Part shown: positions 51,386 to 61,478 of the stretch, one piece after another
How positions within the stretch are numbered: position 1 is the stretch's first letter
Layout of the letters: every line of letters starts with the position of its first letter
Assembly: GCA_964035545.1 (NCBI GenBank)
Contig: OZ037765.1
Location: 6,212,698-6,276,697 of the forward strand
Origin: Bugula neritina
Taxonomy: Eukaryota > Bryozoa > Gymnolaemata > Cheilostomatida > Bugulidae
Direction: 5' to 3'
Length of the DNA stretch: 64,000 bases
Made by a program: the position numbers and the translations under genes
Notes under the pieces: model-generated
What the model saw: the letters and a program-made list of their open reading frames with translations, nothing else
The model's database searches: none
What the model was told of the DNA's origin: nothing

Positions 51386-53992
51386 GTCTGAACTTCTTCA
51401 CATGTGGGTGAGAGTTTAACATTTATTTGTAAAGACATATTCATTGTGAAAATGCTTCAGTTTGACCTTATCCTGCCTAAAATAGACGGAAACTGCCTGC
51501 TAACCCATGAGGTATTAAATGGTTATTAATTATGTATGCAGTCTATTATAAAAATGCCTCATGTGTATTGATTTGAAGCTACAAGCTATGATATTGATTG
51601 CTTTGTAGATGCAACTGATGTCATTGTATTGATTGAAAGTTAAGCGTTGTTTTATTTGAATACAATCCTTTACCTGTACTGGTTGTAAAGGCTAGCTACT
51701 AGACTAGAGTGACAAGTCTTGGTAGGCTGGTCTGATACAGATGAATTAGACTGATTAAGCACGCCAATTTGGTACAAAACTTTGAACTCTAATCGTTTTG
51801 CTTTTTATATAACTGCTATTATGTATAAATTACTTGTCTTTGGATAGAGTGAAGCACTTTTTTTACAGATCTGAAAGCAGTTGATGCACATTATAATTAT
51901 GTTGGATATATAACGGAATAATATGTGTTAGTTAATATGATAAAAGCGAAATTGATCCAAAATATTTTCATTACCAACAGTTTCTGTATTGTGTATATGA
52001 TAAAATGTTGCAGAACTAAAGGTCAGATAAAATCTTATACAATATAAGTGTTGAAAATTTGCTAAATTAAAACCAATGCCTGCACCACAGAAAACCCATA
52101 ATCTGGTTCAATCCTCTAGGTAGCTTATATACAATTTAGCCACTTTAATGTTGAAAGAAAGTTTTTAAAAACTATCAGTGCATAATAAACACAAAATCGA
52201 CAATAAAATATCCACAATCTTATATTTATAGAATGAATAAAAACAATGTTTTGTGTTAGCGTATATATAAAGAAAAGCCATGTGCATTGCAAACACTGTA
52301 TCTAAAAAAAAAATCTTTTTTTAAGTTTTTAAGACCTTCCAGCTTGAAGAAATTACATATGTCATTTTTCAAAGGCTTAAGCTTCAATTATTTTTAAGTA
52401 TGTATACTCAAAAGTGAAGGCAAGAATTGGCAACTTCATTCTCCTTCATAGCTTCTCAGGATATTTCATAACTGATCTGAGGTGGATTTTGGCAACATAG
52501 CATTTCTTTAGAGTTGCATAAAGGATCCTGTTTTTTAATGCATCATCATTTTCTTATTACTAAGAAATCTTGTGTGTGTAAACATGCAAAACTTATGACT
52601 GCATTAAAGATTCCCATCGCATTATAATAAGAATACAAGTTAACAATGCAAAAGTATAAACATTTATCTATAACTTGCAAATGGTTGGTAATGTAATTCA
52701 AGACAACTGCAGTTTAGATTTAGCAAAAAGGCAGAGTAAAATAGAGTGAACTGTTAATAAAGGTGTTATTAGTAAAGTGTTTTGCCATGCCATGTTATGT
52801 GAAATAGTTACAATAGACTGTTGCAATGTTACTGTGGCACTCTCAGGGCACACTGTATTTATATACACTGTATTCATATACACTGTATTCATACACACTA
52901 GCTGTATTTATATATAAAGTTGAGCTATCATCTATATCATTGAGCTTAAATCAGTTGAAAATGTATACAAAGACAAAAGAAGCAGCAATTTTCTTTGGTA
53001 ATTTCAGTTTTTTAGCATATGTTGTGGGAGTTGCATACTCTCAAAATTTGTAACTTGAAGCTCATAACCACAAATTGGATCATGAATAGCATTGAGAACA
53101 CAACTCTAATTAAATTTCAACATGGTAATCATGCCAAATCTCAAACCAAATTTATTTTGCATACTTCACAACTTACAGCTACTGCAATATACAATCCAGT
53201 ATAGTTTATTCTTTAAACATTATGTTTACTATTATGGCTACTCAATTACGCCTATTCAATTTGCATCAAAATGCTCTGTAATATTGGATTCAATTCTACA
53301 ACTACAATTGGTTACAGTTATAACATCACCTGTTTACTATATTAATAATTTTGCACCAAAACATCTTGCTAAACATGGATAAATTATCAAATACGGTAGA
53401 ATAACGCAAAATAAAATTGAATCTAAGACTATCATCAAACATATTATTGCAGCTGCAGCTATCAAGAGCCAAGTTACTAAATGCTTAGGTACACTTGAAC
53501 TTGTATTCGGGAGATTTCCGACAAAAGAATTGTACTTAGCAAACAGCAGAGGCCATAAAAACTTTATCTCACTACCTGCATAATAGGTATGGCTATATAT
53601 TGCAGAACTCATCTTAAAGTTAGTATAAAAGCATAAAAATAACTTTCTATTTGTAAGTTTGTATCATTGGTTTACTTTTATAAGCGTTCTAAATAATTAC
53701 TGCTGTAATTAATTTCTGCTAAATTAAGTTAATTTTTTAGAATAATATACATATTTAAACAAAAATGATAACATAGGATCCATAAATTTTAATAAAAACT
53801 TATTATATAAATTATGTTTCCCCAATTTACATACACACTTATTTTTCTAAAGATTCAATCCTTACAGAACTATTTGATAGCAAAGGTGTTAGGAGCATGC
53901 TGGCAACATGGTTTGAGAGGTTCTGCTTGTACCACTGCAAGTGTTCTTCTTGACGCCGCCAAGGACCCTGCCTAGAATAGAGGGTTTTCAGA
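51386..53992. other. AT-rich intergenic DNA downstream of hnRNP K
   Basis: No exon recognised on either strand. Apart from a 15-bp tandem repeat (52850-52894), it shows only unremarkable AT-rich sequence. Confidence 0.55.
52850..52894. repeat. 15-bp tandem repeat, three copies
   Basis: ACACTGTATTTATAT, ACACTGTATTCATAT and ACACTGTATTCATAC follow each other directly, with single-base differences. Confidence 0.85.
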
Positions 53993-56900
53993 CATCTCTC
54001 TAGGGGGATTTGTATTTTAAAGTTGTCTCCCCCTACAGGGATTGGGGGCAGTCTCGATGATATATAGAAGGCCCATAAAATAAGTAGAAATGTAAGGTTT
54101 GAGTGAAGACTACTACTAGTATAAGTTTCATTTTTTCTGAGATTAATATTTTGGCATAAGTACACATATGAGCAGTTTCAGAATTTTTTTTAAAAATTTT
54201 GTTAATGATAAATGGCACAAAAACAAAACTTCAAAGCATATTTGTGGTTTTGGTTAGTGAGCAAATCTGAAGCTGGCAGCTGTCATTCACCGGCTTTCCA
54301 TGGACCGATCTCAGCGAGATCGATCCATGGAAAGACGTTAAAGATCGATCTCAGTCGATCTGAGCTGGTCGGTCTGTGGAGCTCGAACTCAGATCGATCT
54401 CATGTCAATAAGACCATGGAAAGACGCCAGATCGATCTGAGAAGTAGAAAAAGACTGCGCGCTACAATGCTGTCTGCTAATAAAAATGATAACTTATTGA
54501 TAATTACTAAGCAAAGTATTAAATAATTATGATAGCCACCTTTTTAGATGCCAAAACTTTGACTTTCAGTACAATGATTAAGAAAACTCAATTATATGCA
54601 GTAGAAGGTTGAAAAAAATGGGAGAATTTAAATTGAATTTTAATGACTATTAAAACTTAGTTTCATTAGCTATTTTCTTTGTAATTTTAAGCCTAACAGT
54701 CCTGTAAGTTTATTAATAATCTGCAAGACAGCCATTAATTTTATATAAGCTGTCAAGCTAAAAAATTAAAATCAATTATTTTAAATTGGCCAAATTATCA
54801 TACACTGAAAGCTTTGCTGCGTATAGTTTATAGCTGGGATTAAATTTTAGACTACGACCATCTTGTTTTCAACAGTAGTAGCTTTAATCACTCAAATAGG
54901 TGAACAAATTATACTTTTAAAGTATCCTTCACTTAAGAGGAGGCAACTTCGCGAGATCGATCTGACACTCTCATGGAAAAACGATCGATCTGAGCACATT
55001 TCTCAGATCGATCTCAGCGAGATCGATCTGAGATCGGTACATGGAAAGCCCGTGATTATTATTTGCTTTGCCGACTGTAACCAGTCTGTTTAGAGCTGCT
55101 AACCTTTCAACTCTTAGGACAATAATAACATGCTCGTACACAGTATAGCTGCACTAGTGGGCTCTGTCTTACTGAACTCCAAATGCTCCAAATTATGGGT
55201 TGGAACACATGCCTGTACGTTTATGAAGGCACTGGCTCATTTGTATTAACATGTTCACGTACTTACACACCTATACTATGAAAATAACTAAGCCACCCTA
55301 CTATCTAATATTTCTATATATCAAAAAAATTATTATAAATATAAAGATATGTATTAAAATAGATAGATTAAATTTGTAATTTCAAACAACATCTTATCTA
55401 AAAATGTCAAACACTGTATAACTATATATATGTTTTAAAAGCATTTGTTTACATGGCATGCATGCAAGTCAATGAAAATATTTAGAGAACAGTAAAAAGA
55501 AGCATATAAATTTTAGAATAGTTTCTTCTTTTCTGAGATGAATATTTTGGAAAGGTCCCACAATTCAACGTTTAAATTAAATCTGTAAAAAAAATTCACA
55601 GTGTATTTTCAATGAAGAATTATTCTTGCAAGCTGTTTGTATACCAACATTCCTAATTTACAGAAATGTTTTTGGAGCATTGTAAATTATATACTGCTGC
55701 ATTGCAGAAAAAAAATCATCAAAAAAAGCACTTTTCAGCCAAAGCAACTTGGCTTGTTTCCAAAAAAGAGTTAAAATGTACATTTAGTACCAGCTGTAAA
55801 GTATAGAAAGAACGAACTATGTCATAATGACTGCATTCTTATGACACTAATGAAATTAAGATTGGCTTTACTCCATACGGGTCTTGCTCAAAGGTGGAGT
55901 TTTAAATAATGCTACAAAGTTTTACTAAATTCCCAGATAATACTTTTTATATCAAATCATTTGGCTTTGCTGATTTAGCTATATTATGTACATTTTGTAC
56001 TTATTTATCTCTAGGTCAGTTTTCAGCCATATATTTGACCACATTGCTATACTTCCTTTGTGCCAGCATTCTCTCCTTTATATCTTTTCTGTGGTTTCCA
56101 ATAATTTTCAGTAGTATGTCACTGTATGTAAACTATGTAAACCATCAGGCTATCTCTTATACAATGCATGCTGTTATAAGAATAACAGCAGCTGTTTTGT
56201 ATTCCATCAACCTTGTTGCAAGAATTTTGCTTGCTTGAAGCTCTCTGTTGAGTAGCTGTCTCTCTATATTACATAACTGCTTGTTCAAGAAAGTGCCCGA
56301 TGAGAACTGTCCAACTTTAGCTGTCTAACTTAAATTACATTATATAGGATTACATCCCTACATAATAAGCTGATTAAACAACACATATAAATCGGCCAAA
56401 AACACCACACACTTGACTAGCTCTAGTTTGACTCATTTATATTTCGAGTTTTTCACATTACTTGAACATGCTTTAGCCAATTTGTTGCATTATTTTTCAT
56501 CCATACATGTAATACAAGGATTTAGTATATTAATTTTTTAAGTTTGGATTGTCTACTAGGCAGGTATCGCAGATATTTAATCAGACTGTGAAGTTGCTTA
56601 GAGAAGCTCTAAATCCAATGATAGTATTTTATCAACACACGGAGGTTAATAAAACATGTCCACCTCAATGAACTTTGACCTAGTTAACTAGACCACTGTA
56701 AAATGGCATGCCAGAACAAATGCAAACCAGCTTGCAAAAATAATTCTTCATTGAAAATACACTGTGAAAAATTCTTTTACAGACTTTATTTAAACGTTGA
56801 ATTGTGGGACATTTCCAAAATATTCATCTCAGAAAAAAAGAAACTATTCTGAAATTTATATGCTTCTTTTTACTGTTCTCTAAATATTTTCATTGACTTG

Positions 56901-57603
56901 CATGCATGCCATGTAAACAAATGCTTTTAAAACATATATAGTTACACAGTGTTTGGCATTTTTAGATAAGATGTTGTTTGAAATTACAAATTTAATCTAT
57001 CTATTTTAATACATATCTTTATATTTATAATAATTTTTTTGATATATAGAAATATTAGATAGTAGGGTGGCTTAGTTATTTTCATAGTATAGGTGTGTAA
57101 GTATGTGAACATGTTAATACAAATGAGCCAGTGCCTTCATAAACGTACAGGCATGTGTTCCAACCCATAATTTGGAGCATATTTTGGAGTTCAGTAAGAC
57201 AGAGCCCACTAGTGCAGCTATACTGTGTACGAGCATGTTATTATTGTCCTAAGAGTTGAAAGGTTAGCAGCTCTAAACAGACTGGTTACAGTCGGCAAAG
57301 CAAATAATAATGACAGCTGCCAGCTTCAGATTTGCTCACTAACCAAAACCACAAATATGCTTTGAAGTTTTGTTTTTGTGCCATTTATCATTAACAAAAT
57401 TTTTTAAAAAAATCCTGAAACTGCTCATATGTGTACTTATGCCAAAATATTAATCTCAGAAAAAATGAAACTTATACTAGTAGTAGTCTTCACTCAAACC
57501 TTACATTTCTACTTATTTTATGGGCCTTCTATATATCATCGAGACTGCCCCCAATCCCTGTAGGGGGAGACAACTTTAAAATACAAATTCCCCTAGAGGG
57601 ATG
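53993..57603. mobile_element. fold-back element with ~875-bp inverted arms
   Basis: The left arm is 53993-54287 plus 55055 to about 55638. The right arm is about 56730-57603, inverted. Both run from CATC(T/C)CTCTAGGGG through ACTACTACTAGTATAAG and GGCAGCTGTCATT to AATGAAGAATTATT, with only scattered changes and small indels. A ~1.1-kb middle separates them; it has a 109-codon hydrophobic frame (55909-56238) of no known family. No transposase is seen, so it is non-autonomous or a fold-back type. No outer target duplication could be found. The high arm identity suggests a recent origin or gene conversion between arms. Confidence 0.8.
54288..55054. mobile_element. 767-bp element nested in the left arm of the fold-back
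   Basis: The ends CACCGGCTTTCCATGGACCG and (reverse) CACGGGCTTTCCATGTACCG are inverted repeats. ATT flanks both sides (54285-54287, 55055-55057). The other arm of the fold-back has the uninterrupted site CTGTCATTATTATTTGC, which shows insertion with an ATT duplication. Both ends carry clustered GATCGATCTCAG-like words (54305-54440; 54950-55035). There is no coding frame of note. The superfamily is not certain; a 3-bp duplication would allow Harbinger-like. Confidence 0.85.
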
Positions 57604-59057
57604 AATCAACCGACCATATACAACCTATTGGTTTAGATGTAAGGCTGTGCAGTGCTCTAACCGTATTGAAAACTGCTGTATCTCTATACCAAAATATATT
57701 TTTTTATATCTTGCAGTTGACTATGTGCATGTGGCTTAATAATTAGCAGGATATAATCAAATGATTGGTCTGTTTTATAGCATTGACATCATTGGCTATT
57801 CAATCTAGAACATTGAATATAATAAGTTAGATAATGTCATATTATTAATTGTCACAAATTCACAAATATACCTGTAGACTTACCGGGTTTTTCCTAATGA
57901 TTATACAAGAATGTTCATAAATGTTCTAGACTGATCAAAGAGATGGGTCATTGTTCATTGTTGCTGTTTTCATTAGTCATGTTAACTACTGCCCAGCAAT
58001 GTAAACAAGGTGTTGCACAATAATTGCGAAATAACCATGGAAATTCCAATGTTTTGTTTTGTTTTGATTTTCTATAAATAGTATTGGCATGTGGGGAATG
58101 TTTTCTACTAGAATTTTCTATACTAGAATGCTTGAGAATGTTCTAGAGTTTTTTTGTTTACTATGAATACTGAGGCAGTTGTGTTTACAAATCAATTCAT
58201 TTTCGGAGTTCATTTTCATAAGTTCATCTGTGCATATCTTATTAGAGAAATAAAGTCTACTTATATTCACAACTCTATTTACTCTCAACTGGATTAGCAA
58301 GCTGTATGCTACTTGTCTATACACTTCTGACTACCAGACTTTTCGAACTCGTCACACTGCTACCAACAGTTTTGTGACATTAATGCTCATCTTTTAGTCA
58401 TATGAAATTCCTATAATCATCAATTTTTATATCTGAAAAACACTAAAAGTTAGTTACCCTAGAGGTCTAGACTGTATCACCATGCAATGAAATAAAATTA
58501 CAAAATACTGCTCGAAAGAATTCTGCCAAGTTAAGGCAGATAGCTACAACCTCGTTGATGCAGTCCGTGTGAAAACGTTTCAAATACTAAGGTACTGACT
58601 AACATACTAAAAATACTCTCTTTGATGACTTTAAAGTGAGCTTACAAACCATCCTGTAGACTCAACCTATTAGAGTATGCAGCAGAGTTGTGAAATCTGC
58701 TCACATCTACCCGTCAGGACTTGCATGAAAACGTCTAAAATAAAGCTACTTAATTCATATAAATCTCTATAATTGCTAAGAGGGTTTTAGTACCAAATAA
58801 AAGCACAATTGCATAGCCTTTAATCAGTAAAAAGCATGAAGCAAACAACAGAAATTGCCGCTGTTTGTGAGAATCATGGCTACACTAAATGATCATTTCC
58901 TTCTCCAGCTAGATAACTAAGTGATCCTTTTTATATACTCACGATAACATGCTTCTCCTTAATAATATTATACATAATGCTTTCTATTGCAGCGCTAGTC
59001 TGTTCTTATAGAGCTTTCCGGTTAAGGCAGCAATGGGTAGATTCAAATGGGGGACAT
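57604..59057. other. AT-rich spacer before the LTR element
   Basis: No exon or repeat recognised. A purine-rich GGGGGACAT lies at its right end, immediately before the proposed LTR start. Confidence 0.5.
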
Positions 59058-60344
59058 TGTAGTGGACCAATAAAAAATTTTTAGCTGTTGATGAATAAAA
59101 TTTTTGCCTCTCTGTAAAACTTTAGAGCCACATTAGATTCAAAGTTGAACAATAGTTTCTTTCCTAATTCTATCACTGGTTTTATCATACTTCTTAGCAA
59201 ATTGTTTTCCTTAGTGAAGACTCCTGCTATTACTGTTAAATTCTATCCAATGAAGATTTGATGGGTTAATATTCAACCACATGATACCTACACATTTAGT
59301 CTAATTTATCTTGAGTTGTATTGTGGTATAATGTTTGGTCAAATAGTGTTGCACATATATACATTGCACATAGAAGCACGTCATGGTACACAACTTAGTA
59401 CTAGCAGAAAATTATTATTCATTCTATTAACATAGAACACTGTCTGAAGTGAGCTAATTACAACATAAGCAGTTATGAATAAAATAACTTGTATACGTTG
59501 TTGAAAATACTATATTTGCTGTATCAAATTGCATATGAATTGCCAATTGGGGTGCTAATTAAGTCAGATGACACGCACACATGTATGTAACTGCACCTAT
59601 CCTACGGTGTTAAATAAAATATTTTAATATACCATTAAAATGTATTTCGTTGTACGCTCGATAATTTATTTAACAAGGGTTATCTACCTTCGTAGTTTAA
59701 TCACTTGAGAAATTTTGGTGTGCCGTCTATCTTTAACGTGATTGGTCCAGAAGCTGCAAAATTTTCGCAATTGATTACAAAAAGTATTGCTATACGATCT
59801 TATGTCATTACTATTGTAGAGATTTAGGAGGCTGTGATCTATTAACTGCGATAAAAAGTTAAAATGCAGAAGGAGCGTTAACTTCGCATGATAATGAATA
59901 TCACCAACACTTAATAACCAAGAAGTGTATGAGTTTAATTTTGAAAAGAAGATAATGTGATAGATTCTCATCCTCTACTGTTCTCAAGTAACTGCGTGTG
60001 TCAGTATTATAATTACTGTTGCGTATATTTTGAATGCCGTAATTGTAGCTAAGTTGCACTAGCTTTCTAATGCCTTATTATTGTGATTAAGCTTTCAGTA
60101 TAATGTAATTTTCATTAAATACGCATTTCCAGAGTTATTTTCCCTTTTTGCTATTTCATCGTTTTGCATTAATACTGATACTGGAAATTTGTGTAGCTTT
60201 TATGAATGCCTTCAATAGGTTGTTATTATAGCTAAATTCTTGGCCTATTGAATTATTCATTCTCCTTTGTCTATTTTTCTTTTGTTACTGTCAAGCTTAA
60301 CTTTCTTTTGTCTGTTGGAACATTCTAGATGTGAATTCTTGTGT

Positions 60345-60350
60345 ATAAAA
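60345..60350 (+). promoter_or_regulatory. TATA box of the LTR
   Basis: TATAAA (within TGTATAAAAGCAG), with the polyA signal AATAAA about 80 bp downstream. This spacing fits a U3-R arrangement where transcription starts shortly after the TATA box. Confidence 0.65.
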
Positions 60351-60428
60351 GCAGGCGAGTTTCCAGTGTAGCTTCAGACTACTACTGGAGCTCGCTGGTA
60401 GTAGGACCACATGAGCTGTATCTGATAC

Positions 60429-60434
60429 AATAAA
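60429..60434 (+). terminator. polyadenylation signal of the LTR
   Basis: AATAAA about 80 bases after the LTR TATA box and 90 bases before the LTR end, the place expected for the R region. Used in the 3' LTR copy. Confidence 0.6.
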
Positions 60435-60523
60435 GGTTATCCTCATTTGTACTCAAATACTTGGCTTATTCTTTCTAGAGCATGTAGGCACTAGTTGCAT
60501 TCAGAACCCACAGTTTACTACAT

Positions 60524-60542
60524 TGGTGGCAGCGGTGGGATT
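60524..60542 (+). other. primer-binding site, tRNA-Leu
   Basis: TGGTGGCAGCGGTGGGATT is complementary to the 3' end (...AATCCCACCGCTGCCA plus CCA) of an animal tRNA-Leu of the AAG type, recalled from memory. It lies one base after the LTR end, as usual for Gypsy elements, and would prime minus-strand DNA synthesis. Confidence 0.75.
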
Positions 60543-60572
60543 TTCGAATAACTAGTTGCCGAGCGGCGCGCA

Positions 60573-61478
60573 ATGGCCCCAGGGGACTCAGCCCCTGAGG
60601 CAGCAACACCACCAGCCCTCACGGTTGAGGCGCTGGTCACAGCCCTCCAGGGATTGCGGGGTCAAGGACAGGCATCACCTGGTGACAGGTATCGCCTCCA
60701 GCCCCCGAATTTCGGAGGAGAAGGAGACGTAGAGCAATTCATCAGGGAGTTCCAGGATGTGGCCACCATCGCTGAATGGCCAGTACGGGTGCGCATCCTC
60801 CAACTCCGGGCCTGTCTGACAGGCCGGGCCAAGAGCTTTGCTCTTGGGCCTGATGAAGAGCACATCATGCGGGCTCTCAGAGCCCGGTTCGGCCTATCAG
60901 CCGAAGAAGCAGCTGATCGTTTGCAGATAATGAGGAGAGACCGGAAGACTCCTCTGGAAGATCACGCTAACGAGGTAGAGCGCCTGGCTCAGGCTGCTTT
61001 CGGTCATGCCACTGGCGACGACCGAAAGCGCCTCGTTTATAACGCGTTCTTCCGGAGCGTGAATCACCCGAACCTGCAGCGACACTGGCTGGCCGCCAAG
61101 GTCAACAGTATAGAGGAAGCGCTGGAAATGGGGAAGGCTTACTTCCAGGTGGAAGAGCCTAGGCGACCGAGCTATACAGCCCGCCAAGTGGTCGAGGAGC
61201 ATGAGGAGACCACCCCACTTCCAACTCCACAGGTAGCAGCAGCTGCAACTAAATCACCCGAGCAGACGCAGCTCACCATGTTAATGGACATGATGAAAGG
61301 CCTGCAGGCTACGGTGACGAAGTTGCAGAACGAACAGGCGGATAGGCGGGCTCCCCGTTCACGGGACAACCCTGTCCGCCCATCTCTGCTAATCTGTTGG
61401 GGGTGCGGGGCGCAAGGGCACGTGAGGAGGCACTGCCCTAGAGGCCAAGGGCCTTTAAACACCCAAGGCTCACGGTAA
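60573..61478 (+). CDS. gag: Gypsy Gag (capsid/nucleocapsid), 301 aa
   Basis: Open from ATG 60573, just after the primer site, to TAA 61476-61478. The middle has the retrotransposon Gag capsid style (FGGEGDVEQFIREFQDVA, then RILQLRACLTGRAKSF). The C-terminus has one CCHC zinc knuckle, CWGCGAQGHVRRHCP. Gag forms the virus-like particle and packages RNA. The frame is intact. Codon use is strongly GC-rich, unlike the AT-rich host exons nearby. Near its end the slippery TTTAAAC (61454-61460) leads into pol in the -1 frame. Confidence 0.93.
   Translation: MAPGDSAPEAATPPALTVEALVTALQGLRGQGQASPGDRYRLQPPNFGGEGDVEQFIREFQDVATIAEWPVRVRILQLRACLTGRAKSFALGPDEEHIMRALRARFGLSAEEAADRLQIMRRDRKTPLEDHANEVERLAQAAFGHATGDDRKRLVYNAFFRSVNHPNLQRHWLAAKVNSIEEALEMGKAYFQVEEPRRPSYTARQVVEEHEETTPLPTPQVAAAATKSPEQTQLTMLMDMMKGLQATVTKLQNEQADRRAPRSRDNPVRPSLLICWGCGAQGHVRRHCPRGQGPLNTQGSR

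Larger units (their letters stand above)
59058..60522 (+). repeat. 5' LTR of a Gypsy element (left border tentative)
   Basis: The right border is firm: ACTACA at 60517-60522 is followed by one base and then the primer-binding site. The left border is proposed at TGTAGT (59058), which makes perfect six-base inverted ends with ACTACA and a 1465-bp LTR. A shorter LTR starting further right cannot be excluded, because the 3' LTR is outside the window. The right third carries a TATA box and polyA signal. The left two thirds are AT-rich like the host. Confidence 0.5.

Noticed and set aside
53337-54165. Minus frames of 91 and 108 codons near the fold-back left end
   Set aside because: The second one lies inside the inverted arm and would have a copy in the other arm, yet it matches no protein family. 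The first is generic hydrophobic AT-rich sequence.
55909-56238. 109-codon hydrophobic frame in the middle of the fold-back element
   Set aside because: T-rich DNA gives Phe/Leu/Ile by chance. There is no recognised transposase or membrane family, so it was mentioned only as a content of the element.
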